Shown: positions 49,344-61,439 of the stretch, in pieces | Layout: every line of letters begins with the position of its first letter | Position numbering within the stretch: position 1 is the stretch's first letter | NCBI GenBank assembly: GCA_036873135.1 | Contig: JAPTYO010000009.1 | Location: 21,659,756-21,723,755, forward strand | DNA length: 64,000 nt | Reading direction: 5' to 3' | Origin: Clarkia xantiana subsp. parviflora | Taxonomy: Eukaryota > Streptophyta > Magnoliopsida > Myrtales > Onagraceae | The notes under the pieces: model-generated | Database searches by the model: none | Seen by the model: only the letters and a program-made list of their open reading frames with translations | What the model was told of the DNA's origin: nothing | Translations under genes and position numbers: made by a program

Positions 49344-51816
49344 CTTTTTTGGTTGATTCAATATTGATTTAATTGCATCGTTGATAGCACTACTTGCCAA
49401 TTCCCCTTGCAAGTGATGCAAAGTAAAATTCATGAGCAATTTTTAGTTTCTAACTTTTATTTTAATCATTTAAGTTTCTGTATTATTAGGACCGGGACAG
49501 TTACTGGAAGATGATGCAAAAATATGTAGGCTCAGATGTCACATCTATGGTTACACTTCCTGTTCTTATCTTTGAGCCCATGACGATGCTACAGAAAATG
49601 GCGGAGGTTTGTCATATCTGATACTATTAGTTTCCTTTCTATAGTCTATTTAGCTGCTGCAGCCTACGGTATTGTTATAGATTTACAACCTACACCGATG
49701 TTGCAGTTAATGGAGTATACCGATTTATTGGATAAGGCAGATGAATGTGAGGATCCATACATGCGCTTGGTCTATGCAAGTGAGAATTTCTTGAAGTGAT
49801 TTTCTTATTTTGATTTCTCGAAGAAAATGTGTCTTATTGATTAGATTTATTTGCGGCTGTAAGCATCATGGGCCATATCAGTGTATTATGCCTACCAAAG
49901 AACTTGGAAGCCTTTCAATCCTATTCTTGGCGAAACTTATGAAATGGCAAATCATGGCGGCATTACGTTTATTGCTGAGCAGGTGGGTTGGTCTGGATTG
50001 TAGATTATATATACTGTATTATTATTTTACTTATTATCCACCTCAGTCCCTTTTAAACTGGTTGTATGAATGCAAGTTGATTTTTTTTTTCAGTGAAACT
50101 ATTTAGTGTTGTCTGGTCATGATGTAATGTTCATTAGGATAACAGTTCATAAGTTTTATCGACACTATTATTTCTGGTTCAGGTAAGTCATCATCCTCCA
50201 ATGAGTGCCGGGCATGCAGAAAATGAGCACTTCACTTATGATGTGACATCAAAGCTTAAAACAAAATTTTTGGGGAACTCTGTGGATGTTTATCCTGTAG
50301 GGAGGTAAGATTCATCTCTCTATTCTTGTGGATAGGTTTTGGAGGCATTTGTTCTTCCATGAAGTAAAAAGCTGATGGATAACTGTCTAAGTGCATATGC
50401 ACACTTAACGAAAGACATTTTTTTTTCAAATCTTTTCTTTTTCGTATTTTTTATTTGTACGTCTCCATTAAGGAAAGGAAACTTATCTTGCAGATAGAAA
50501 ATCATTTTGTTTTCAATTGTGAATGGACCTATATATATAGAGATTTAGTTTTATTTTCAGAATTGAGTATCAACTGTGAATGAAATGAAGTTTCCCAACT
50601 GCAGAACTCGTGTGACTCTCAAAAGGGATGGTGTAGTTTTGGAACTGGTCCCTCCTCCCACTAAAGTTAATAATCTGATTTTTGGGCGGACATGGGTAGA
50701 TTCTCCTGGGGAAATGATCATGACGAATTTGACCACAGGTGACAAAGCAGTGCTCTACTTTCAGCCTTGTGGCTGGTTTGGGTAATCATCGCGTCTCTCT
50801 CAACCTCATTGCTAATAATTTTTCACCTTCTGTTCTTGGAACTTGACAATTCCTTTCTTTGGCAGGACTGGCCGTTATGAGGTGGATGGATATGTGTATA
50901 ATGCAGCTGAAGAGCCAAAGATATTGATGACAGGAAAGTGGAATGAGTCAATGAGCTATCAGCCATGTGATTTGGAAGGAGAACCGATACCTGGAACGGA
51001 GCTTCAAGAGGTATTAGCATTCATTTCCTCTTTATCATAATGATTTGTTGTCTTTTTAATTAATTATTAATACCTATTGTACACAATGTCAAGACCCTGC
51101 AGTTCAATGTTTACAGACTTTACAACTTGTACCAATTTGATGGCACTTTTTGTGAGTTGATGGTTAGGAAAACTTATGATTTCCCTGTATCTGCAGGTTT
51201 GGCATGTAGCTAAAGTGCCAGAAAATGACAAGTACCAGTATACATATTTTGCACATAAATTGAATAGTCTGGAGACTGCTCCTAAGAAACTACTGGCGTC
51301 AGATTCTCGTTTGCGGCCTGACAGATATGCGCTTGAGGTTGGTGATATCTCGAAAGCTGGTGCTGAAAAGAGCAGGTATCCATTTCTCCAAATCATGAGC
51401 ATGATTTTTTCTGTTGGTTTTTCTCATTGTAGCCTCTGACCAATCAACTATTGAAGGCTTCTAGATGGATTTGGGTTTTCCATGCTGTGTTTCAAGGAAA
51501 TGATAATTATTATGGGTATGATCAAAGTGAATATCTTTTTTAAAAAAACTGTTTTTTTTTTTGTGCCAGTTTGGAGGAGAGGCAGAGAGCTGAAAAGAGA
51601 AACCGTGAAGCAAACACCCATCAGTTCAAACCGAGATGGTTCGATTTAACTGAGGAGGTAACGCCTACTCCATGGGGTGAGCTGGAAATCTACCAATACA
51701 ACGGGAAATACACAGAACACCGGGCTGCTATCGACGGCTCAGATGTTGTTGACGAGGTTGATATGAGGTCAATGGAGTTTAATCCATGGCAATACGGTAA
51801 TCTGTCTACTGAATGA
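47940..51816 (+). CDS. ORP3: Oxysterol-binding protein-related protein, ORP3 type
   Basis: Ten exons join without a frame break: 47940-48037, 48886-48979, 49490-49606, 49707-49779, 49864-49982, 50183-50304, 50605-50781, 50866-51010, 51197-51375, 51570-51816, giving 456 aa. This matches the short plant ORP3 class, which has no pleckstrin-homology domain. The sterol/lipid-binding ORD covers most of the protein: [20 protein letters not shown], the family signature EQVSHHPP (residues 166-173), [20 protein letters not shown], and [11 protein letters not shown] near the C-terminal half. The tail [15 protein letters not shown] followed by FKPRWF is typical. Family members move sterols and phosphoinositides between membranes, with plant ORP3A reported at the ER. 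The intron 4 acceptor (GTAAG/CATCATGG) is weak, but it is the one that preserves the conserved block. Confidence 0.93.
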
Positions 51817-52434
51817 GCCTTCCCTATAATGGTGCTTGCCTCTTATGCAATATATATATATGGGAGTTGGTGTTTGAATGTGGGTGTGACTATGCTTGTA
51901 GATTTGTATTCTGCTGGCATTATGGTTCATTGTCATAGTTGAAAGATTTACTTTTTAGGAAAATGATGTGGCATTAGGATAATATATAAATTGTCTTCTA
52001 TTCAGGTGTATTCAATATCACTGGGTAAATGCCATGATGGTGGGATGATATATTAGAGTAGGTTCTGGTTTCAGTAATAGAGTACCAGTTAAAAGTACAA
52101 GTATAGATCAAACAACAGAATAGAACGAAATGTGTTTTTATTTATGTACCACGGGATGGTAATAATGCTTACACCAAATTCTCCACTGCAACATCATCTC
52201 TACTACCTATTACAGTAATTAAATAAAACCACAGGATAAAAAAGCAATGGCAGTGAGAATCAGCCCAACCATGAAATCATAAACAAAAGAATATCCTCAA
52301 GTTAACTACTCTCCATTGTTACACATGGATGCAGTTATACAATTAAGCAAGCAAGGGATAAACCAAGTTCCATCCAAATAAGGGCATACATACTATCTTC
52401 GTCGGAGATGCATGCAGTTGTAGCAGTAGTCGGT
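51817..52434. other. Intergenic space between convergent genes
   Basis: Holds the two facing 3' UTRs of the ORP3-like (plus) and FtsH (minus) genes. ATTAAATAAAACC near 52220 and a (TA)n run near 51850 are visible. No gene seen. Confidence 0.5.
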
Positions 52435-55400
52435 TTATAGCGGAACGACAAGGGGAGACCCATCATCATCGTTCTCAACAGCTTCTTTCACCTCTGCATC
52501 AGCAGCAGCAGGTTCTTCAAAACCTTGCTTGAACCGGTCGTAGTTAGTGGGCTCGCTTGGCTTAAATGGTCGTTCCCCTAAGATATGAACCAAGTCATCT
52601 TGGTGAAGAACTTCCTTTTCCAGTAGGAGCTCTGCAATTTGAGCAACATGCTCTTTGTGCTCAGTTAACAACTCAACCGTCTTTTCGTAAGCCTTGTTTA
52701 CCCATTCTCGTACTTCAGTGTCGATGATATTAGCCGTCTTGCTGCTGTAGGGTTTGTTCATCTCAAAGCCGTCGTCTCTTGGAGGGAACGACAGCAGACC
52801 CACCTTCTCACTGAATCCATAAACAGCTACCTGGGCATATGTCATTTTCGTTACCTTCTCCAAGTCATTTTGAGCTCCCGTCGAAATTTTGCCCAACATA
52901 ACCTGCGTTCACAATAATTCACCACTCTCTTTAATCATAAGTATTAGGGTTAAGAACCTAAAAACAGTCTCAATTATTATACGTCTAGTTGCTAATCAAT
53001 GTACCAGATTCAAATTTTTTTTGAATATTCGGCGCCTCAATATCAGATCGGTTGATCTCTATTTTTTCTCTTCAAATTGACGGAACAAAAACATTTTTTA
53101 AGCATCTCATAAGGCTAAACCATGAGTAACAAATCTGATACTTCGGAAAAAGTGGAAAATAAAATATTTTTGTTACTTAAAAAGCCAATTCTAACGCGGA
53201 AATCAATTGTAAAAAGTGAAAAGCAACAAATCTAATAGTTGGGACACTGAATATCAACATTTTAAATTTGGGACAGCGATTAGCAACATTGCCTACAGTT
53301 GGGACTATTTTTAGGTTCTTAACCCTAATCAGAACTATTATTAGCATTTATATACATGCAAGACTAACCAACCTGTTCCGCTGCACGACCACCAAGGGTC
53401 ATGCATGTCATATCAAAGAGTTGCTCCTTCGTCATGAGGAGGTTTTCATTGGGAACATACTGGGCAAACCCAAGAGCAGCTGTTCCACGAGGAACTATCG
53501 TCACTTTCAGTAGGGGTTCTGCATGTTCCAAGAACCATCCAGCAACAGCATGTCCAGACTCATGATATGCAACCGTTCGCCTTTCTAGCTTGCTTATTAC
53601 CTGCTTGACCAAAAAGGACAACTTGAGGATCTATCTAAAATATTCAACAAAATCTAATACTTCGGAAAAAGTGAAACAAAATGTTTTTATTGCTTAAAAC
53701 ACTAGTTTTAACTCTAAAATCAGTAGAAAAGGTGAAAAGCAACCAAATCTAATAGTTGGAACACTGAATATCAACATTTTAAATCTGATACAGCAATTAT
53801 AGCAACATGACCTATCATTGGGACTGTTGACAGGTTCTTATCCCAATATTCAATAGTAGAGAAACATACCCTGTTCTTCTTCTCCAGACCACCAATGATC
53901 CTGTCAATAGCAGCCTCAAAATGCTCCATGTTCACTTCAGCATGCTCGCGTCTGGCAGCAATCAGAGCAGCTTCATTACAGATATTGGCAATGTCTGCAC
54001 CTGCAAATCCTGGGGTAAGGGCTGCAAGCCTTTGAGAGTAAAACGACGGTTCCTGGTCAAGCTTGATCTTCTTCAAGTAAACCTGGAAGATTTGATCACG
54101 GCCTTTGATATCAGGCTTGTCGATGCTGATTTGACGGTCAAACCGACCAGGCCTCAACAACGCCTTATCTAAGATATCAGGCCTATTGGTACCAGCAAGA
54201 ACAACCACGCCACTGGTAGTTGCGAATCCATCCATTTCTACCAACAAACTGTTCAAGGTGCTTTCACGCTCATCATTGGAACCAGAGAAACCTCCTTTTC
54301 CCCTTGCCCGTCCAATTGCATCAATTTCATCAATAAAAATTATACTAGGAGCACACTGCCTTGCCTCCGCAAACAAATTTCTAACCCTGGACGACCCCAC
54401 ACCAACAAACATCTCCATGAAGTCCGACCCCGATATCGACAGAAAAGGAACTCCAGATTCCCCAGCTGTAGCTTTTGCCAAAAGGGTTTTGCCTGTACCT
54501 GGAGGACCCACTAATAGAGCGCCTTTAGGAATCTTAGCTCCCAAATCCTCATACTTCTTAGGGTTCTTTAGGAAATGCACAAACTCCATAATTTCTTGCT
54601 TTGCTTCATCACAGCCAGCTACATCTTTGAAATATACCTGCCCACCACCCATGCAACAACTATTAGCTTTTGCAAACCCATCTATTAGGTCAATATGATA
54701 TCAATTAAGTAGATTTACATTTAATTTGATTCCAAGTTTGAAAGTCCAAATAATCAAATGAACATAGAGATCAATTTACTGGATGGGCACCATTTTTCAT
54801 CTACAAGAAGGGAAATGAATATATTCATACCTTGTTCTTCGAATTTTTATCAACTTTCGTAACATGTGCTTTTCCTATGTTGAATATTCCTCGACCACCC
54901 TTCCCGCCACCAACACCACCTAATCCACCTTGCATCTTTCGTCCCATGTATAAAAGAGTTCCCAAAAGCAGAAGAGTCGGTGCAAATCTCATCAGCTCTC
55001 CGTACCAGGACACTTCAGAAACATAAGTAACGGGAACATAATCATGGGGATCAATCCCCAAAGTTTCTTGAGCTTCCTCCAACTTCTCCTCAAAGGACTC
55101 CACACTTCCGATATTGAAATAGTACCTGTACTGACCACTATGCCCTCTTGCTGGGATGGTACCTTGGACAGAATCTTCAGTTCTTTGATTGTGCGGTGAA
55201 CTCCTAACATACACCTTCGCAACTGATTTATTCGAAATAACTATATGGTCTACCAGACCAGGTTCAAGTAGCTTATTTTTGAACTCTTGAAAACTTATCT
55301 GCAAAAGAACATCCCACAGAAAATCAACAGAGCTGCCTTAACATAAGAAGTGTTCCAAACTCTGTTGCATAAGAAAGTTGCACAAACAAATACACTCAAC

Positions 55401-57106
55401 ACTTACATACCCAAAAATGCTTGTGAATTATTGCAAAATAAGTTTGCATCTACTTTTAGTAGGGAAGGAAAAGGCAGGTTAAAGCTAAGCGGAAAGATTT
55501 CTTAGTGGAAAAAAAATGAATTAAATTAATTTTCAGATAATCCGGTTTTGCATACATGGAAGCAGTAATACTTATATTGCAGAAAATGAAATTCACTTTC
55601 AGACAAATAATATTTGTACATCTGGCAGATTCGCTGTTGTTATTGCCATTTATTCCCGTTCACTACATCAGAAATCCTGAAATTCTTAATTCTTTGACCT
55701 ACAAAGAAGCCCGTGATTTTACATAAGCCAAGACAAATATGATCTTCTCCACAGCTGTACATAGACTATATAGTTAATAAAAAAAATCCTAAGGTAGAAG
55801 CAATCACGTGTACCTGCTGCTCTTCACGAGGTCCAAAAGGGAAGGAAGATAGAAGTAGTCCTATTACTACTAATGGAGTAATCCAACTCTGAAACTGCTT
55901 GATAAATGCTTCCTGAAAATTCCCTTGATCATCTGTATTCGAATCCTCTGGAAATACAAAGGGAAAGAAAGGTCAATTTGGATATGGTATCATATTTCCC
56001 CTGCAAACTCTCTCTGGATAGTCAAAATTTTAAATACATCGGGAAACACAAACACCCCCAGCACTTAATGCTTCCCAAACTAGCCTGTACTAGGGCTGGA
56101 TTAGTTGGTTACCCATAGAAGCACTAAAATCATTAGCTGCTGGACTTAAATATCCATGAAATGAAAAATATCATGAACCTCGAATAGTCATTGCACTATT
56201 GCAGACTGGTGCAACATGAGTAGTTTAGGATATTGAGCAAGTGTATCAGATTATGAGCTCCGATAAGCAAACAATCTTAAAGATTAAACAACCATAAATC
56301 CCATCAACAGTGCTGCCAAACGTTTCAGCTCAAAAGGATAAGTATTACTCCACTAAATAGATATTCTGCGAAAGTAAAGTTAAATATTTATTGCCAATAG
56401 TTTAAACAGTCAGAGCCATTCATTCAGATGAACCACCAGCCATCATATTAAGCAATTAAGAGATAAAACCTTAACACAAACTCCAGCCAGAAAATGCAAA
56501 GAATCAAATAGTAAGAACACAAAACAAACAAATGCCTCACCTTTTGACTCAGACTTCTGATCATCCCCTTTCGGTATCTCTTTCTTCTCCTTAGGAAAGA
56601 AATTCTCGTAATCTGCAGACGGACATTAAGAAAAAAAACATCCTTCGGATAAATATAGAGGGACTGGCAATAAAATCAGAGACAATTCAAAGGAACCTGA
56701 TTTCAACAAAGGGAATCAATAAGCTAAAACTTACTCTTCTTCTTAGGGGCTTCACTTGACAAGAAACGATGGAAATTAGGGTTCGCAAGAATGCAATTCA
56801 AATCAGATAGGTATGACTTTGGAACAAATGCCTTGTGAGCTCCAAGAGAAGCTATGTATCCCCTTAAAAACTGTAAGTTCGTCTCCAATCCACCAAGGTA
56901 CGTATCGCTGCTCTGTCGTGACAGTGTGGTGCCGCTCGATCTAGAACCACTGGCGAGTAATCCATTCTACAATTACGAAGCCTGGTTAATAAAAAAAGAA
57001 TCAAGAAACCCAGGAAAAGAAACTCCGACGTCATTAGACGGGAGCAGAAACTAACCCTAGAGCGAGAAGATCGCAATACTGAACGGCCGATCCTGGAAAA
57101 AATCAT
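52435..57106 (-). CDS. FTSH10: Mitochondrial FtsH AAA metalloprotease (FTSH3/FTSH10 type)
   Basis: Eight exons join in frame: 57106-57056, 56966-56735, 56612-56541, 55947-55814, 55298-54831, 54637-53870, 53600-53373, 52902-52435, giving 806 aa. The N-terminus ([17 protein letters not shown]) is a basic, Ser-rich mitochondrial presequence. Two membrane segments lie near residues 138-156 and 266-282. The AAA ATPase module has Walker A GPPGTGKT (363-370) and Walker [12 protein letters not shown]. The zinc protease motif HESGH is at 588-592. These proteins form m-AAA hexamers in the mitochondrial inner membrane that degrade or process membrane proteins. Similarity to Arabidopsis FTSH3/10 is recalled; I cannot tell the two apart. 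The tail is acidic. Two introns are largely filled by copies of one MITE family. Confidence 0.95.
52947..53325. mobile_element. Mutator-type MITE in the last intron of the FtsH gene
   Basis: 379 bp with inverted ends (GGGTTAAGAACCTAAAAA against the inverse of TTTTTAGGTTCTTAACCC) and inverted subterminal AATATTCGGCGCC-/GACACTGAATATCAAC-like blocks. The 9-bp flanks no longer match. Belongs to the same family as 53648-53844 and 7190-7541. Confidence 0.8.
53648..53844. mobile_element. Truncated MITE copy in the preceding FtsH intron
   Basis: Carries ATACTTCGGAAAAAGTG, CCAAATCTAATAGTTGGA and GAATATCAACATTTTAAATC in the same order as 52947-53325 and ends GGTTCTTATCCC. Only the right part of the element is kept. 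It makes up most of the 269-bp intron. Confidence 0.7.
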
Positions 57107-57541
57107 AGCTTGAGCTCGCAAGCAGAGGTACGGTTCCTGGCGTCCCTATTTCTTCTATACCAATGATTTGCTGAGCAAAAGATGATGCTTTTTTAGTTTG
57201 AGCTTCGTTATGGAAGAAGAAAAAGAAGAAAGATGAGCTGAGATTGAGAATGGGGAAATTGTCGAGTCGATGGATTCGATTAATTGAAAGGAGACATAAA
57301 GGCGTGTTTGGACGCCGGGATATTTGGTGACGGCTCTTCATCTTGTGATTCTGTTCTGGGCACGTCATAGCATAGGTCAGCAAGTGCGTTTGGTTAGCAA
57401 GGGGGTTTTCTGTATTTACTGGCTTGAAAGACAAGACAGAAGGAAGTCTCTTTATTTTTATTTTTTCACTCTTAACCATAGATTTTTTTTTTTTTCCAAA
57501 TCCATATATATTATTAGGAGGGCAACAATGAACACACTTAT
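57107..57541 (-). promoter_or_regulatory. 5' leader and upstream region of the FtsH gene
   Basis: About 435 bp between the FtsH start codon and the foldback element at 57542. A CT-rich tract on the minus strand (57200-57240, TTCTTCTTTTTCTTCTTCC) is a likely leader feature. No clear TATA box is seen. Confidence 0.4.
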
Positions 57542-58817
57542 GGGGTGTTTGGAATTTTGATGAATGTAATGTGAGATTATTTAAAATGTGAGATTACAAG
57601 TAATGTGAGCTACGTAACGTAATGTCAGATTACAGTGTTTGGTTATATTGTAATGTGGAGTGTAATGTTAGATTACAGTGTTTGACATGTGTTGTAATGT
57701 GACTTTATTGTTATTATATTAAATATATGAGAGTATATTATATATTAATATGATAATATTTAAAATAATATATATTTTGACAACAATTAATTTTTTAAAC
57801 TTTATGTTTTGTGGTTAATACTATAATCATTTATGAATTCCAAAAACTAAATGTTTAAACTCAATAAGCATAATTATTAAAATTCTATTAATTAAAATAT
57901 TCTCTATAGATTTATAAAATAATTTTTACAAAAAATGCAACGAAAAAGACTTATCATTTTATACAAACATCGTATGCATTATTCTTTATTATAATAATGA
58001 TTTATGAATTAGATAAAAAGTAAAAATCTATTATTATTATTATTATCATAATATCTAAAGATAATATAAATTATTTATTTATTAGCTAAATAAATAATAA
58101 AATAATTACACTCTGTAATGTTGGACGTAATCTCACATTACACATGTTTTTTGATGTAATCTCACATTACGTTGAATGAAGTTTGGACGTAATCTCATAT
58201 TACAATAGACATTACATTACAATGCATACTACGTCGCTCGGCAAACCAAACAACTTAATGTGGATGTAATGTGAGACGTAATGTGGATGTAATGTGAGAT
58301 GTAATCTCACATTAGGTCCCACATTACTTCCACATTACGTTGTTTGGTTTGTCAAACGACATAATGTGCATTGTAATATGAGATTACGTCCAAACTCCAT
58401 TCAACATAATGTGAGATTACATCCAACATTACGGAGTGTTATTATTTTATTATTATTTACTAAATAGATAAAATATTTTGTATATATTTATAGTTTATTA
58501 TGATAATATTATTATTAGATTTTTTTTATATACTTCATAACTCATTATTATAATAAATTATAATGCACATGATGTTCGTATAAAATGAGTTAATTTTTTT
58601 CGTTGCATTTTTTATTTATGAAAATTATCTTTTAAAACTATATATAATATTTTAACTAATATAATTTTAGTAGTTGTGTGTACTAAGTTTAAATATTTAG
58701 TCTTTTATAATTCATAAATGAATATACTATTAACCAAGCACATAATCTTTAAAAGTTAGTTGTTGTCAAAATATATATTCTTTTAAATCTTATCATATTA
58801 AGATATAATATACTCTC

Positions 58818-58876
<59 letters not shown>

Positions 58877-59027
58877 GTCACATTACAATACACATTACAA
58901 CACACACCAAACAATGTAATCTAACATTACATTCCACATTACAGCACATTCAAACACTGTAATCTAATATTACATTACGTAGCTCACATTATTTGTAATC
59001 TCACACTACGTCCATCCAAACGCCCCC
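57542..59027. mobile_element. 1.49-kb foldback element, Harbinger-like ends
   Basis: The element is one long imperfect inverted repeat centred near 58290. Ends are GGGGTGTTTGGA and the inverse of GGGGGCGTTTGGATGG, with TAT on both sides (57539-57541 and 59028-59030). Arms repeat AATGTGAGATTAC and GTAATGTGGA motifs; a second inverted pair (CAAACCAAACAAC/GTTGTTTGGTTTG) brackets the centre. It includes a (AAT)n run. No coding capacity. The superfamily is uncertain because a TAT duplication is not the standard TTA/TWA set. Confidence 0.75.
58829..58875. repeat. (AAT)n microsatellite
   Basis: About 15 AAT/TAA repeats inside the right arm of the foldback element, with no counterpart in the left arm, so it expanded after insertion. 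Confidence 0.9.
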
Positions 59028-59699
59028 TATATATATGTCTAAAATATTTCTACGCGTACAAAATTCATGTTGTAAAGGGTAAAATGTTGATTATATATAT
59101 TCTTCTATTCCTAAAGCTATATCAAATTTTGAAATAATGAATTAAAACTGTTATACAATATTATATAGTTATTTCTTTATTTTTACAATGATAAAAAGTA
59201 TCTTAACAAAAAAAATCATTATAATAACACACTTTACTTGTTAATCACATATTTAACATTCAAAATATTTAGAATGTTAAAATAAAATTATTTAACACTT
59301 AAGTATTTGCATAGAAACGTTAAATATATGTTAACTAAGTTGCTATACTAAGATTATAGTTAAGCTATTTTTGTAAAATTAAAATGGCAACTGTTGAAGG
59401 ATCAAGACAAACCGTAGGTGCAAATCATGAATAAGAAATATTATTTCCGGTCTTAATTTTGGAATACACAAAAAATTGCATGAATCTTAGCTATATGAGA
59501 GGTCATCTTTTATGGGAAGGAGCTCCTTAATGTCGATTCTTACTATAAAATTGACAATGAGGCTAAGGTTGATATTTGTGGACCCATGGGTTTCTAGATT
59601 GCCAAATTAACTCAGAGAGTGCTTTTGGATGAAGAAATTAAAACATGCATAAGACCATCTTAAGTTAAGAATTTTATCTATTCTTCTAATTATTAGTGG
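59028..59699. other. AT-rich spacer
   Basis: No gene is supported. The right part (from about 59400) may be eroded LINE sequence preceding the fragment at 59700. Confidence 0.35.
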
Positions 59700-60110
59700 T
59701 GAAATGGTCTATTTAATGTGTGGTTGGATTCCCATATCGTCCATTCTATCGAGACAATTCAGATGTCCATGTAAGACATATGGTGCTCTTGTGGATGATT
59801 TATGCTAGAGTTCTTTGGACCATGGAAACTCTTCATCATTGTGTTTCAGACATAGATCTGATGTGCCTAGTTTGTCAAATCGACGTGAAGTCACTAGACC
59901 ATGCCCTTTTGAGATGCCCTATCTGAAACATATTTGGTGGAACTTGTGGGGTTTCAATATGGATTGTTGGAACCTGGATTTACCGGGTTTGTTTAGGAAG
60001 GTGTCTCCGAGCTTCTTAGTCTTTAAATTCCGAGCACGCACCTGCAAAATGGAACAATGTCAGGGCGAACCCCGACGATCCCTCTCCGACGGTCAAATTA
60101 GTAACCGTTC
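59700..60110 (+). pseudogene. LINE reverse-transcriptase zinc-binding fragment
   Basis: The frame at 59720-59926 contains TMETLHHCVSDIDLMCLVCQ and SLDHALLRCPI, the CxxC...H...C pattern of the zinc-binding domain downstream of plant LINE reverse transcriptases. After a frame change it continues as LKHIWWNLWGFNMDCWN, which fits the Trp-rich part that follows. Stops and frameshifts show decay. The sequence after about 60030 resembles the leader of the element at 36051-42350. Confidence 0.55.
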
Positions 60111-60258
60111 ATGTAAATAGAGAGACCACTATTTTCTATTATATTTGTTATATATCATATCTCAAATGTTAATATGATAACTATTTATATAAAAGAGTAT
60201 AATAACTATTATGGTATATGACCATTGTTGTTATGGTAACAGAATATTTAGGCAATTA

Positions 60259-61333
60259 GGGTTAAGAACACAATAGGGGCCTGAATGTTTGCCCATGTTG
60301 CCAAAAGGGGTCTGAATTGAAAAAACGTATTATTAAGGGCCTGAATTTTGAGTTTTGTGTTTTTTCAAGTCTCCGTCCAAATTTTCTGTTAAATCTAACA
60401 GAACCACGTGAAAAGACAAAAATACCCTTTTGTAATTATTATACAATTTATCAATTTAATTAATAAAATGTGAAATGTCTAAAATACCCCTACACACTAA
60501 TTATGCCCTTAAGGCCACCACGCTCCGGCCACCACCACCCGGCTCCGGCGACCACCACCGGCCTCCGGCGACCGCCACCGGCCTCCGGCAACCGCCACCG
60601 GCCACCGGCGACCGCCACCGGCCTCCGATCGGAGCCAAAAAAGCTCCGATTGGAGCTCCGAAGCTCCGATCGGAGCTTTGGAGCTCCGGTCGGAGCCACA
60701 AAGCTCCGATCGGAGCTTTGGAGCTCCGGTCGGAGCCACAAAGCTCCGATCGGAGCTCTGCGGCTCCGATCGGGACCACAGAGCTCCAGATCGGAGCTCT
60801 GTGGCTCCCGATCGGAGCCACAGGGCTCCCGATCGGAGCTCTGTGGCTCCCGATCGGGAGCCCTGTGGCTCCGATCGAGAGCCCTGTGGCTCCGACCGGA
60901 GCTCTGTGGCTCCGACCGGAGCTCCAAAGCTCCGATCGGAGCTTTTCGGCTCCGATCGGAGCTTTTCGGTCGTCGCCGGAGGTCGATGGTGGTCGCCGGA
61001 GGTCGGTGGTGGTCGCCGGAGGTCGGTGGTGGTCGCCGGAGTCGGGGTGGTGGTGGTCGCCGGAGCTGTGGTGGCTTAAAGGGTATTTTCGTCATTTTAG
61101 GTCAAACATATGAGAGACACACTTTGGTCAAAGGGCATTTTCGGGTTTTCAAATTATTTTTGGTCACATGCGTGGCATGTGACCACTTTCCGTCAATTTT
61201 AACAGAAAAAATAGACGGAGACCTCACTTATACACAAAACTCAAAATTCAGGCCCTAAATAATACGTTTTTTTAATTCATACCCCTTTTGGCAACATGGG
61301 CAAACATTCAGGCCCCTATTGTGTTCTTAACCC
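60259..61333. mobile_element. GC-cored Mutator-like foldback element
   Basis: 1075 bp flanked by the perfect 9-bp duplication AGGCAATTA (60250-60258 and 61334-61342). Long, nearly identical inverted ends begin GGGTTAAGAACACAATAGGG and include GGCCTGAATGTTTGCCCATG. The core (about 60510-61075) is GC-rich, built of units such as AGCTCCGATCGGAGCTTTGG and, near its edges, CCGGCGACCACCACCGGCCT and its inverse. Long ORFs on both strands (Arg/Ser/Pro-rich) are by-products of the repeats. It has the same architecture as 19454-20629 but with an unrelated core sequence. Confidence 0.92.
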
Positions 61334-61439
61334 AGGCAATTACTGTTATGGTAGTTAAATATTAATAGCTGATTGACTGTTTTGGTATCAGACTATTTAT
61401 AGTTAATATCTATTATGGTATCAAATCAATATGTTTATA

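Noticed and set aside
60470..61258. Long Arg/Ser/Pro-rich ORFs on both strands (up to 262 aa)
   Set aside because: They cross the tandem palindromic core of the foldback element and reflect repeat structure, not coding selection.
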